This document shows, piece by piece, positions 1 through 7,813 of a DNA stretch of 64,000 bases (its first letter is position 1; every line of letters starts with the position of its first letter). Source of the DNA: Pseudomonadota bacterium (GTDB taxonomy: Bacteria; Pseudomonadota; Alphaproteobacteria; Dongiales; Dongiaceae); contig JAJYUT010000004.1 of assembly GCA_021792365.1 (NCBI GenBank), forward strand, positions 62,001 through 126,000. Direction: 5' to 3'. Made by a program: the position numbers and the translations under genes. The notes under the pieces are model-generated. The model searched no databases, had not been told where the DNA came from, and saw only the letters and a list, made by a program, of their open reading frames with translations.

Positions 1-140
1 GCGCTCCCTTGTAGGCCCGCGGCGGCGGTCCGCAAGTCTCCGGCTTCGCCTCCGACTCCTCCACTTCGTTCCGGCCCTTCGGGTGCGGCCGGCCTCTGAC
101 CGCGGGCCTCTCGGTCGCTCTTCGCCGCCCACCCCGCTCA
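1..140. repeat. Left copy of a diverged ~140 bp direct repeat flanking the IS110 element
   Basis: Bases 1-140 align along their length with bases 1721-1858: both start gcgctcccttntaggcccgc, share 'cctccacttngttccgg' and end in 'tcgccgcccacccc'. By eye identity is about 75-80%. The second copy lies just upstream of the ardC remnant, so this is probably a conserved non-coding block of the mobile element that is present twice. Bases 141-428, between this copy and the transposase stop, hold nothing I recognise apart from the presumed IS110 end. Confidence 0.6.
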
Positions 141-1720
141 CATGGGGATTCTGGTCAAGCCTTTTTTGGCGACACAGGCGACTCCATCTCAATGTCGCAT
201 CCAGGTCTGAGCCTGTTTCCGTGGCATGGCGAGCATCCTCGCCAGCTCCAGCTCACATTCGGTCGCTGCTCGGGCAGCCGCACCAACATCCCGCTTGCGT
301 CGGGTAAGGCTCAGGAGGACAGGTCCATTCTTACGGTCGGCTGGTTAGGCCATGCGGGGTGGTAGGTCTGTCCACCTGGATCCGCCAGGTCCGATGGACC
401 CTGGCAGATTGGAACTTCTCGAAGACGATCAGGCGCGCTTCATGACCGCACCTTCGATCTCGACGCCTGCATGCGCGAACTTCCAGAGCGCGATCAGGAG
501 CTTGCGCGCCAAGGCGATGATCGCCGTCTTTCGGCGACGGCCGCCATCCAGCCTGACACGCTCGTGGAACCATCTGGTCAATGCCGATGCAGGTTGATGC
601 AGCAGCCAGAACCAGGAGAGCTGCACCATGACCGTGCGCAGGCGTGGGTTACCCGCCTTCGACACGCCTTGCTCGCGGTTGACTGAGCCACTTTGCCAGG
701 GCGTCGGCGTCAATCCGGCGTAGGATGCGAGCTGTCGTCGGTTGTCAAAATGGCGGAACAGTCCCTCGGACCACAGCACTTCAGCAAAATCCGGTCCGAC
801 GCCCCTCAGCTGCATCAGCCTGGCGGCCGTCGCGTGGACATTGGCGGTCTTCGGCTCGGAAGCGACGAGCGAACCGCGGGTAGCTTCCACTGCCTTGATC
901 TGCTTGAGCAGCAGCTCAAGACGATCAAGTGCCCGCCCAATGGCAGCCTTCAATTGCGGCGGCAACGGCCGCCCGTCACCCGTCTTGAGCTCGTCAAATC
1001 GCGCACGCCGATCGACCTTCAAGGGCGCGAAGCTCGTGATCCCCTGCGAGAACAGTAGGCCCTTGATCCGATTCACGAGCTTGACACGCTCCGCAATCAG
1101 CGTGCTGCGCTCTCGGCTGGTCCGGCGCCGATCTTCTTCCTCCGGACTGGGCGCGCGGACCATGGAGCAGACCCGCGGTTCGCCGCGCTTGTATGCGAGC
1201 AACGCACGTAGCAGGCGCTCGCCATCCAGCCGGTCCGTCTTCGGATTCCGCCGCCTGCGAGACATCGCGATTGAGGCGGCGTCGACCACGTGACTCTCAA
1301 TCCCTTCGCGCTGCAGGACTCGGTGGATCCAGAACCCATCCAGTCCGGCCTCCTGGATGGCCACAATCGGACACGTCTCGCTTGTTCTCCGCCGTGCCTT
1401 CTCTTGCAGGCGAGCGAAGCGATCGAACAGGCCCGCAACGTCCCCCGCGGGCACCGAATGCCTCGACATCTTCTCTCCGCAACTCGGCGTCAACGACGTG
1501 ATCACCCAGGTTGAACGACTGAGCTCCATCGAAACGAAGATCGCTCCGAGCCTCGTGTGAATCGCCATCTCCGATTCGCGCTGAAACTCATTGCCGTCCA
1601 TGTTCTGCCTCCTCTTCGCTTGGTGAGTGAATCGCGGCCACTGTGCGCTCTTTGTCGCAGCTTCAGCCATCGCTGCGCGATGACGTTGCTTTGATCTGAA
1701 CCCGGGTCGTGGGGTGGGCG
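140..1720 (-). mobile_element. IS110-family insertion sequence (outer limits only; ends not defined)
   Basis: The element is called from its transposase. IS110 elements carry no clear terminal inverted repeats and usually make no target duplication, so exact ends cannot be read here. The limits given are the inner edges of the two ~140 bp repeats on either side. The non-coding part upstream of the transposase (about 1602-1720 on this orientation) is where IS110-group elements carry their bridge RNA. Confidence 0.5.
429..1601 (-). CDS. IS110-family transposase
   Basis: A 390-aa IS110 recombinase. The N-terminal RuvC-like (DEDD) domain shows acidic positions at E26 ('SMELSRSTW'), the 'QEAGLDG' segment and 'KTDRLDGE'. 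The first acidic residue is Glu rather than Asp, as I recall for one rhizobial IS110 subgroup. The C-terminal Transposase_20 domain carries 'LRGVGPDFAEVL' and 'SYAGLTPTPWQSGS', with the catalytic Ser region. I chose ATG 1601 because a strong gaggagg site lies 6-7 bases upstream; the frame is open to ATG 1670. The gene looks intact. It probably arrived after the conjugative element had begun to decay. Confidence 0.9.
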   Translation of the reverse strand: MDGNEFQRESEMAIHTRLGAIFVSMELSRSTWVITSLTPSCGEKMSRHSVPAGDVAGLFDRFARLQEKARRRTSETCPIVAIQEAGLDGFWIHRVLQREGIESHVVDAASIAMSRRRRNPKTDRLDGERLLRALLAYKRGEPRVCSMVRAPSPEEEDRRRTSRERSTLIAERVKLVNRIKGLLFSQGITSFAPLKVDRRARFDELKTGDGRPLPPQLKAAIGRALDRLELLLKQIKAVEATRGSLVASEPKTANVHATAARLMQLRGVGPDFAEVLWSEGLFRHFDNRRQLASYAGLTPTPWQSGSVNREQGVSKAGNPRLRTVMVQLSWFWLLHQPASALTRWFHERVRLDGGRRRKTAIIALARKLLIALWKFAHAGVEIEGAVMKRA

Positions 1721-1858
1721 GCGCTCCCTTTTAGGCCCGCCTCGGCGTGCCGCAACCCTGCGCTCCGCTCCGGGTCCTCCACTTTGTTCCGGCTCTTCGA
1801 GTGCGGCCCGCCTTCGCGGCGGGCCTTTGCGGTCGCTTCTCGCCGCCCACCCCACTCT
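1721..1858. repeat. Right copy of the ~140 bp direct repeat
   Basis: Diverged second copy of bases 1-140 (see there). It ends about 90 bases before the ardC start. It contains a GC-rich inverted segment, 'gcccgcc-ttc-gcggcgggc', around 1806-1825, which could form a strong hairpin. No coding sequence is credible within it. Confidence 0.6.
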
Positions 1859-1948
1859 CCGGGTTCAGGCGCGCTGGGTTTGGACCGAGCGCGCGGCACC
1901 CATGGGACCTTTCGGGGGAAGGCGCGCGGGTTTTCAGAGGAGCGGACC

Positions 1949-2143
1949 ATGGGCCAGCGTCAGGGCCATCAGGCACCGAGCAGCGGAGAGAGGCCGGAAC
2001 GGGGCAACCTCTATGAAGAGGTGACGGCGCGCGTTGTCGCGGAGCTGGAGCAGGGGCGGGTGCCCTGGGTGCAGCCTTGGGGCAGCGGCAAGGCCGCGCT
2101 CGGGCTGCCGCGCAATGGCCTCAGCGGGCAGCGCTATTCGGGG
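1949..2143 (+). pseudogene. ardC: ardC 5' fragment (antirestriction protein, DUF1738 N-terminus)
   Basis: The first 65 codons read as the N-terminal ssDNA-binding domain of ArdC: 'NLYEEVTARVVAELEQGRVP', then 'WVQPWGSGKAALGLPRN' and '..QRYSG'. A good ribosome site (gaggagcgg) precedes the ATG. ArdC homologues continue with 'INILILW'. Here the match stops exactly at RYSG (2143), and the next bases belong to trbI in another frame. The metalloprotease domain is lost. Read-through in the ardC frame runs to 2551 with nonsense sequence, so any product would be inactive. Confidence 0.8.
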
Positions 2144-2145
2144 CG

Positions 2146-2592
2146 CAGGGATCGCATCTCGCGGGTACGTACGACAGCGTCGTTGCATTTGGTCAGTCGC
2201 GCGCACTACTCGTGTGGCGTCGGATCATCATGCCTGATGGCTCTTCTATCGAGATCGACAACCTGCCCGCCACCGATGCGGCCGGCTATGCCGGACTCGA
2301 GGACGAGGTCGACATTCACACCTGGCGGCTCCTCAAGGGCATTGCTCTCGCGACCTTGCTGGGCGTCGGGACTGAGCTCACGTTTGGCAGTGGCGAAGGT
2401 GACCCCGGATCGGGGTCCGGGGCAAGCCTGGTCCGAGCGCTTCGGCAATCAACCCAGCAGAGCACCAACGAAGCGGGCCAGCGTCTGGTCGAGAAAAACC
2501 TTGATGTCCAGCCCACGATCACCGTTCGGCCAGGCTGGCCGCTCCGTGTGATCGTCGAGAAGGATCTCGTGCTCCGGCCTTACCGCGGGTGA
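2146..2592 (+). pseudogene. trbI: trbI 3' fragment (conjugal transfer TrbI/VirB10 C-terminus)
   Basis: The last ~148 codons of a TrbI/VirB10-family protein, the T4SS channel component spanning both membranes. The characteristic C-terminal sequence is present: 'YDSVVAFGQSRALLVW', 'IIMPDGSSIEIDNLPATD', 'GYAGLEDEVD', 'HTWRLLKGIALATLLGVG', ending 'RVIVEKDLVLRPY'. The N-terminal membrane anchor and proline-rich region, about two thirds of the protein, are missing and replaced by the ardC fragment. The following DUF2274 gene keeps its usual place directly after trbI, 10 bases downstream, so the 3' side of the trb operon is undisturbed. Confidence 0.85.
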
Positions 2593-2602
2593 AGGAGGGA
2601 TC

Positions 2603-2905
2603 ATGCCGGAGTTGAAGCTTGCCAAGCTCCCCGACCGCGTGCCGGTCAAGTTGACGATCACCATCCAGCCAAATCTCGCCCAATCACTTCGTGAATATGC
2701 CGCTGTTTATCGCGCGACCTATGGAGAAGCTGAATCCGTGGAGGAACTGGTCCCCTTCATGCTCACGAGTTTCCTGGAAGGTGATCGAGGCTTCACGAAG
2801 GCGAGGAAGGAAGTGCCGCAGATGCCCATGGCTGATCTACAGCCCCGGCGGCGCGGCCGGCGAATAACATCTACAACCCAGCCCAGTGGCGGATCGGAGG
2901 AGTAG
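2603..2905 (+). CDS. DUF2274 protein of the trb conjugation cluster
   Basis: A 100-aa protein starting 'MPELKLAKLPDRVPVKLTI', the signature of DUF2274, followed by an amphipathic region ('LAQSLREYAAVYRATYGEAE', 'LVPFMLTSFLEGDRGFTKAR'). The family has no assigned biochemical role. It is almost always found directly after trbI in trb-type T4SS operons of proteobacterial integrative elements, as here. An excellent ribosome site (gaaggaggg) precedes the ATG. The Arg-rich tail after residue 80 is variable in the family. Intact, but probably a leftover of the element. Confidence 0.85.
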   Translation: MPELKLAKLPDRVPVKLTITIQPNLAQSLREYAAVYRATYGEAESVEELVPFMLTSFLEGDRGFTKARKEVPQMPMADLQPRRRGRRITSTTQPSGGSEE

Positions 2906-2908
2906 GCA

Positions 2909-3229
2909 ATGGCAGTCATCGGAACATTCGCGCCTGGGAAGGCCGGCGGGTGGGTTGGGACGATCCGGACGCTGACTATCAATGCCAAGGTCCGCCTGGT
3001 ACCAAACGATGACCGCACCAACAAGAAAGCGCCAGCGTTTCGGGTATTTGTGGGGACCTCGCGGATCGGAGAGGCATGGGAAGCGAAGACTGGCGGGGGT
3101 AGTCCCAAGGACTATCTTAGGGTCAAGCTGGATGATCCAGTTCTGCCGCAGCCGATGAATGTCGCGCTATTCGTATCGGAGAACGGAGATGCGGCGCAGA
3201 TGCTGTGGAGCCGCGTGCGAACATCGTGA
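2909..3229 (+). CDS. DUF736 family protein
   Basis: A 106-aa DUF736 protein: 'MAVIGTF', 'GWVGTIRTLTINAKVRLVPN', 'APAFRVFVG', 'IGEAWEAKTG', 'DYLRVKLDDPVLPQPMNVAL', ending in the usual 'LWSR'. DUF736 genes are markers of alphaproteobacterial plasmids and conjugative elements; their function is unknown. It starts 3 bases after the DUF2274 stop, with gcggagga as ribosome site. In complete elements DUF736 usually sits near the relaxase and lytic transglycosylase genes rather than after trbI, so its position suggests another rearrangement. Confidence 0.85.
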   Translation: MAVIGTFAPGKAGGWVGTIRTLTINAKVRLVPNDDRTNKKAPAFRVFVGTSRIGEAWEAKTGGGSPKDYLRVKLDDPVLPQPMNVALFVSENGDAAQMLWSRVRTS

Positions 3230-3536
3230 ACTGCTAAGATCGCTAGCGGTCTCTAACGGAATACAAGCGTTCCGGCTACGACTGCGGAGTATTCTCGGCG
3301 ACACTCCGTGCCACTCCTGCTTTGCGCATGTACTCTAGCACACTTTCGCCAGCATTGCCGCCGAGATGGGATTCGCTGAGCTGATGATGGCGGGTCCGCT
3401 TGAATATGCGTTGTGAAGGCCCCCCAAAAGATCCACTCATCTGGATGCGCTGCAGGTCATTCGACGGCTATCGTAGCAGCGGCGCTTGTATCTAGATAAA
3501 ATAGCTGGAACACATAGTGAGTGCGCTTGAATACAT
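3230..3536. other. Intergenic, no gene recognised
   Basis: 307 bases between convergent genes, noticeably lower in GC than the flanks. I see no coding frame, tRNA or clear terminator. It may contain the junction between conjugative-element remnants and the next cargo gene. Confidence 0.4.
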
Positions 3537-4712
3537 CTACGTCAATGTCGACACTGACATTGCCTCTGAGTGAGGCTGGCGCTCCAAATCATGCTGAAGG
3601 AGAGAAAGTCGGCAGCCAAACAGGGTGGCGCGTAAGTCAGTCAGTTCAACCGGTGCAAAGCTTGGTAGCAACTGTTTAGCCAAGTCGGCGGCAGACATTT
3701 CGATGGCTAATTCGTTCTTCTGTCCCGCACAAATATCAATGACGGCCAGAAGGAACTGAACTACCTCCGCCATTGACTGCGTCGGCCTTTGCCGTAGCTC
3801 CTCCTGGATGCCTTCAATGGTGGCCTCAGCCTTCTTGCTGCACGCTTCAAGGAAATTTTGTTCTTCCAGCAGAAGCGCCTTACCGCCGAACAGTTCCTGA
3901 CTCGCATACAGAATCAGTATGCTCTCAATCGCTTCCTCAAAGGCTTTAAGCGTGGGGCTAGTGAAACACGCATAGGGGAGATGATTCGCCCAGTGTTTAG
4001 TGAACCCTATATCCGGTATAGGTCCCATCGAGAGTATGCGGGTTGCACAAGGGGCCACTATACTCCCATCAATAAGGGGCGCGACGACGAGAGAACTTAC
4101 TTTGCCAAATTCTGGCTTCAGGGTTTCAATCTCCTTGCCGAGCCATTCGTAGTAGGCCAGGACCGAAGGAACCGCGACCAACATGCACAGTTCGCAGTCG
4201 GGCCATTGAGCCGCGCCCCGCGACGAGAGGCGGGCTATTGTGCGACCATCGACACCGGACTTGGCGCGTATGCCCTCAAACTGTGATCTGATAAGCTCCA
4301 TTTTATGAAGAGCATGCTCACGTGCGCGCGAGTGCGCCATTGGCAGTGCACTACCCGCTCTCCAAATCTGATGTGATGGCATTATTATGAGCGATGGGGC
4401 CACTCCGCCATGCTTGCCTATCGCCAGGAATATTTCGTGCAGAAGCAGCGCGGTACGCTCAATCCGGTCCAGAGCCGACGTCGGCGCGCCGCCCACATAG
4501 CTCCAGCGCACATACGTGCGCAAAGACGACGCCACCTTCGATATCTGCTGAAATTCGGTCGCCAAAAGGTACCCGTCGAGTGAGGCGTCATACATGCGAC
4601 GACACGCTGCAACGACATCAGTTATCAGTTCGCCAGTTGGATCAGACAGATTGGCTGCTTCGGAAGCGGACAGCACGATCTCGGGACGATCGAAAGGTAA
4701 TGCAGGAAGCAT
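3537..4712 (-). CDS. Hypothetical protein, 391 aa
   Basis: I do not recognise this protein. It is a soluble-looking alpha/beta protein without signal peptide or membrane segment, with Cys at 'CELCMLVAVPSVLAYYEWLG' and a helical C-terminal half. The gene is lower in GC than its neighbours and uses rarer codons, consistent with transfer. The start is weak: the frame stays open and protein-like for a few codons upstream of ATG 4712 ('RLIDLLEEM'), and the only ribosome-site-like gaggag abuts the ATG, so the 5' end may have been lost. It lies between conjugative-element remnants and the putative defence operon, a usual place for cargo genes. Confidence 0.55.
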   Translation of the reverse strand: MLPALPFDRPEIVLSASEAANLSDPTGELITDVVAACRRMYDASLDGYLLATEFQQISKVASSLRTYVRWSYVGGAPTSALDRIERTALLLHEIFLAIGKHGGVAPSLIIMPSHQIWRAGSALPMAHSRAREHALHKMELIRSQFEGIRAKSGVDGRTIARLSSRGAAQWPDCELCMLVAVPSVLAYYEWLGKEIETLKPEFGKVSSLVVAPLIDGSIVAPCATRILSMGPIPDIGFTKHWANHLPYACFTSPTLKAFEEAIESILILYASQELFGGKALLLEEQNFLEACSKKAEATIEGIQEELRQRPTQSMAEVVQFLLAVIDICAGQKNELAIEMSAADLAKQLLPSFAPVELTDLRATLFGCRLSLLQHDLERQPHSEAMSVSTLT

Positions 4713-4907
4713 CTCCTCAAGCAGATCAATGAGTCGTCACTAGCAGGGGTCGAATTCATGCGTTGCACCTCTGGGCAAGGTCCGGCTGGCGATAGATCGC
4801 GGAGCGGGTCTCGGCGTGATAGCGCTCACAGCTCAACTTCAGCGTAAGCCTCAGATTGAGGCGGCTGGATGGTTGCTTGCCTGCCGATGTCTGCCACTAG
4901 GCTGTTC

Positions 4908-6626
4908 CTAGTTCGTGGCGTCAAGGAAATCGCGGTACGTCACTTGGTTTATCGCCTGCACCGGACTTCGGCCATTTTGAATCCGCCATTGATTGAACGC
5001 AGCGATCGTGCGACCGCCAAGATCTCCATCGACGGGCCCAGGTTTGAAGCCCAAAGTAACCAGTCGCATCTGCAGTTCCATAGTTTCGCCGGGCGTCAAC
5101 GGAGCCTCGGTTCCCGCTGGCGCGCCGGAGGTACCGATTTCCAGATTGGACGAAGCGGGGACAGTTGCGGGCGTGGGCGTCGGTGCCTCTGCCGGAGCTG
5201 TTGCAGCTCCTGATTCGACGATCGGAGCGCTGCTCGAGCTCAGGTACCATCGATCTTGAGTTCCGTATAGAAACGCAGCGACGGCAAGACCCAAAGCCAG
5301 GAATCGGAAAATGCTTCCGGCCGTGTGCAGGGACGGTGCCCCGGGAATGGACGGTATCTCGAGGTCTGGCACCGCTTCATAGGGAACGTCGGAAGTACCT
5401 TCCTCCTCGACGCCTTTCGTTCGCAGAAGCGTTGCCATATAGCGCAGGAGTGCTTGCTGGAAGAGTCTCAGCGCGCGCCAATCGGAGACCATATAGACCT
5501 CATTGAGGCCGGTCTTGCTGCGCAGCGACATCTCGCCGTAGCGCATCAGCGGGATCTGGTAGTTCCCTCGGAATCTGCGGTCTGGCGAACCATCCTTGTT
5601 TGCCTTCGCCCAGACATGGCCGATTTGCTCGGCATCAGCAGGAAGGCTCTCTTCCTCGACGAAATTGCTCGGACCCACCGTGATATCAATATCACGCATG
5701 TCAAGGAGCGCGAAGCCACAACGTGGTTTCCGGACGGCGAGGATGCCGGGAAAGAGATAGAGGTCGCCACCATTGGCATTGGCCAGGTGCATCGCCTCAA
5801 AATCGCTGTCCATCTCCGCAATCTTGGCCGTTCCGAACTGCACCAGGGTTCGTGTGATGGCGCTGGAAGCGGCGCTGCGTGTTGCGGCGCGATTGATGTC
5901 GGAAGACGTCGCTACGTCCCAAATTCGCTGCGCGCTAGTGAGTTTCGCATAGGTATCAAGCAAATGGAGATATTCGGACCTCGTTTCGTCAGGCAGCCCG
6001 AAATCGGTATCGATAACCGTACCTTCCAGCGTGTTCGAGAGCTCCCCGGAAAGCGCCTCCAGCCGACCGATATGATCCGAGATTTCATCGAGTCGCTGCT
6101 TGGAGAGAAACGCACGGAGTAGAAGGGAGCGGCCGCGTTTCAGGCGGCGTCTTGCAGCTTCGGTCCGCTCGCGGCATTCGACGATCGCCTTGTCGATCCT
6201 AGCGCGCCTTGCCTCAACTTCGGAAACGAGGTCGGCCAGCTGCTGAAGATGTGGGGAACTGAGGGTATCCGGATGGGCGCTGCGATATTCCCGCCGCCCC
6301 GTATAGTGAAGGCCGTCGAACGGCAAGGGGGTCTCAGGTTGCGGGCTGAGAAAGCTCGGCGGCGTGTGCTGGAATGATTCAGGGAATGTCTGAGGAGAAA
6401 CATCGGGTTGGCCTGCTCGTTCTGACGGCGGTCGTTTCACCTGGGCATCCAAGCGCGTGCGATATGAAAGGCCGGTTCCCGGAATACCTAGGTTGAGATG
6501 TGTGCCCGCCTTACCAACTGTGACGCTTGCACCTCGAATGCCGAAGCTGGCACTGACACCAGACTTGCTGAAATTGAGCCGGACACCCGGCACGAGCCTG
6601 ACGCTTCTGCGAAACCGAAAGCTCAT
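4908..6626 (-). CDS. DUF4236 protein with membrane segment and C-terminal peptidoglycan-binding-like domain
   Basis: 572 aa. Residues 1-50 are a DUF4236 domain ('MSFRFRRSVRLVPGVRLNFS', 'SGVSASFGIRGASVTVG', 'TGLSYRT'). A helical middle region follows, then a single membrane segment near residue 460 ('FLALGLAVAAFLYG'), a Thr/Pro/Ala-rich linker, and a C-terminal module ('LVTLGFKPGPVDGDLGGRT', 'AFNQW') that matches PG_binding_1. I chose ATG 6626 because aggggga lies 7-8 bases upstream. It starts 42 bases after the 53-aa gene and ends the operon. The membrane segment plus PG-binding module suggests it ties the upstream motor-like proteins to the wall. Its function is unproven. Confidence 0.75.
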   Translation of the reverse strand: MSFRFRRSVRLVPGVRLNFSKSGVSASFGIRGASVTVGKAGTHLNLGIPGTGLSYRTRLDAQVKRPPSERAGQPDVSPQTFPESFQHTPPSFLSPQPETPLPFDGLHYTGRREYRSAHPDTLSSPHLQQLADLVSEVEARRARIDKAIVECRERTEAARRRLKRGRSLLLRAFLSKQRLDEISDHIGRLEALSGELSNTLEGTVIDTDFGLPDETRSEYLHLLDTYAKLTSAQRIWDVATSSDINRAATRSAASSAITRTLVQFGTAKIAEMDSDFEAMHLANANGGDLYLFPGILAVRKPRCGFALLDMRDIDITVGPSNFVEEESLPADAEQIGHVWAKANKDGSPDRRFRGNYQIPLMRYGEMSLRSKTGLNEVYMVSDWRALRLFQQALLRYMATLLRTKGVEEEGTSDVPYEAVPDLEIPSIPGAPSLHTAGSIFRFLALGLAVAAFLYGTQDRWYLSSSSAPIVESGAATAPAEAPTPTPATVPASSNLEIGTSGAPAGTEAPLTPGETMELQMRLVTLGFKPGPVDGDLGGRTIAAFNQWRIQNGRSPVQAINQVTYRDFLDATN

Positions 6627-6668
6627 GTTTCGATCTCCCCCTGGAATCATCGACTCTGGCGCGGGTGC

Positions 6669-6830
6669 TCAGCCGAACCCGAGCAGTCTCTTCAATCGTG
6701 CCATCGCGCTTTGGATGGTGTCCTCGAAGCTGTCCTTGACCGACGGAGGCGCGATAGCGTCCGTCACTTCCTGCCGCATCGCGTCAAGCGAGCGGCGCAA
6801 CCTGGATTCGGCTGCCGCGCTGTCGGTCAT
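6669..6830 (-). CDS. 53-aa operon protein
   Basis: A short gene whose ATG (6830-6828) overlaps the stop of the MotB-like gene in an ATGA, exactly as the three upstream junctions of this operon do. The product begins 'MTDSAAAESRLRRSLDAMRQ' and ends '..AMARLKRLLGFG'. It is hydrophilic and mainly helical, with no membrane segment or Cys. I do not recognise the family. The overlap and the operon position are the evidence that it is real. It could be a small regulator or an assembly partner of the membrane complex. Confidence 0.65.
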   Translation of the reverse strand: MTDSAAAESRLRRSLDAMRQEVTDAIAPPSVKDSFEDTIQSAMARLKRLLGFG

Positions 6831-7813
6831 TTGTTGACCTTGTTGATGTAGAAGACCTGCTCGACGCCCTTCTCCTTGAGGGCGACGTAGCGATCCTTCT
6901 CGTTGGTGGTCAGGTCATAGACACGGACATAGAACCGGCAGGCAGGCTCTTGCTGTGAGCTCCATTTGAGGATCGGCTGGCCGGCGGCGCTGAATTCTCC
7001 AGCGCTATAGGCACGGCCGAAGGAGAAACCCTTGATGGGCAGCGCCGCCTGTTCGGTTTCGCGGCCCGGAACCTTGTTGTCTTCGAGGTATATGCCGTCA
7101 TTGCGCAGGTAGGCCGTGAAAATATACTGCGTGTCACCTGTGAGCGCATTCACCCAGCACGGTGGGAGGGTACCGCCTTTCTTTGCGAGCTTCTGGGTAA
7201 GGTCAATGTTGCCTGATTTGCACACATCGAGATCCTTCTGGCAGCTAGCGCCCGCCAGCAGGTCTTCCGACGACTTGCCGCTTTTCATGGCTTGATCGCC
7301 AATCAGGGCCGCCTTCTGCAGATGGGCAAGTGCTTCCTCAGGTTCGGCCGCCGGCAAGAGGTCAGCCGCTTGTTTCTCCATCTCGCGTCCAACTTCGGCC
7401 AGCCGCGCCAGTTCCCGCGCCGCCTCCTCCGGCGTCATCTCCGGATTGTGCTTCTTTACTTCTTCGAGGACCTCCATCGCCGATTTCGCGGCAGTGAGCT
7501 GCTTCTTGGCTTCCTCGGCCTCCGCCTTGACTTTCTGATATTCCTTCGTGATGTCGTAGGCCTTGGGATTTGTCCGCCGGATCTCCTCGAGCAGCGGCTC
7601 CAAGGTCGCTAGTTTCTTCTCAGCCTCAATCTTGGCTGCAACCGCCCGGTCGCGTTCCTGCGCAGCTGTTTCGGCAAACTTCCGTTCCTCGACCAGCTTG
7701 GCCGCAAGAATCAAAAGGAGGAGGAAAATGAGCAGCAGCATGATCTCGGCCATGGTGAGGCCGAGCACCATGCCACGTCGGTATTGACGGTCCTCTTCGC
7801 TGGCGCCGATCAT
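6827..7813 (-). CDS. MotB/ExbD-like single-pass membrane protein with coiled coil
   Basis: 328 aa. One membrane helix at residues 16-40 ('VLGLTMAEIMLLLIFLLLLI') is followed by a long coiled coil (about 41-150) rich in Glu, Lys and Ala, and a unique C-terminal domain (about 195-328, 'GGTLPPCWVN', 'YIFTAYL', 'ACRFYVRVYD'). The helix resembles the ion-path helix of ExbD/TolR/MotB, but Glu23 sits where those proteins have Asp. No OmpA domain is present. Its start overlaps the stop of the TolQ-like gene (ATGA), as expected for a channel/partner pair. Likely role: the proton-coupled partner of a stator-like complex. The closest concept known to me is ZorB of Zorya. Confidence 0.7.
   Translation of the reverse strand: MIGASEEDRQYRRGMVLGLTMAEIMLLLIFLLLLILAAKLVEERKFAETAAQERDRAVAAKIEAEKKLATLEPLLEEIRRTNPKAYDITKEYQKVKAEAEEAKKQLTAAKSAMEVLEEVKKHNPEMTPEEAARELARLAEVGREMEKQAADLLPAAEPEEALAHLQKAALIGDQAMKSGKSSEDLLAGASCQKDLDVCKSGNIDLTQKLAKKGGTLPPCWVNALTGDTQYIFTAYLRNDGIYLEDNKVPGRETEQAALPIKGFSFGRAYSAGEFSAAGQPILKWSSQQEPACRFYVRVYDLTTNEKDRYVALKEKGVEQVFYINKVNK

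Noticed and set aside
4745-4905. Minus-strand peptide reading '..CERYHAETRSAIYRQPDLAQRC..' before a stop near 4755
   Set aside because: It reads like the C-terminus of a real protein, perhaps a conjugative-element remnant, but it is under 50 codons, has no start, and I cannot name a family.
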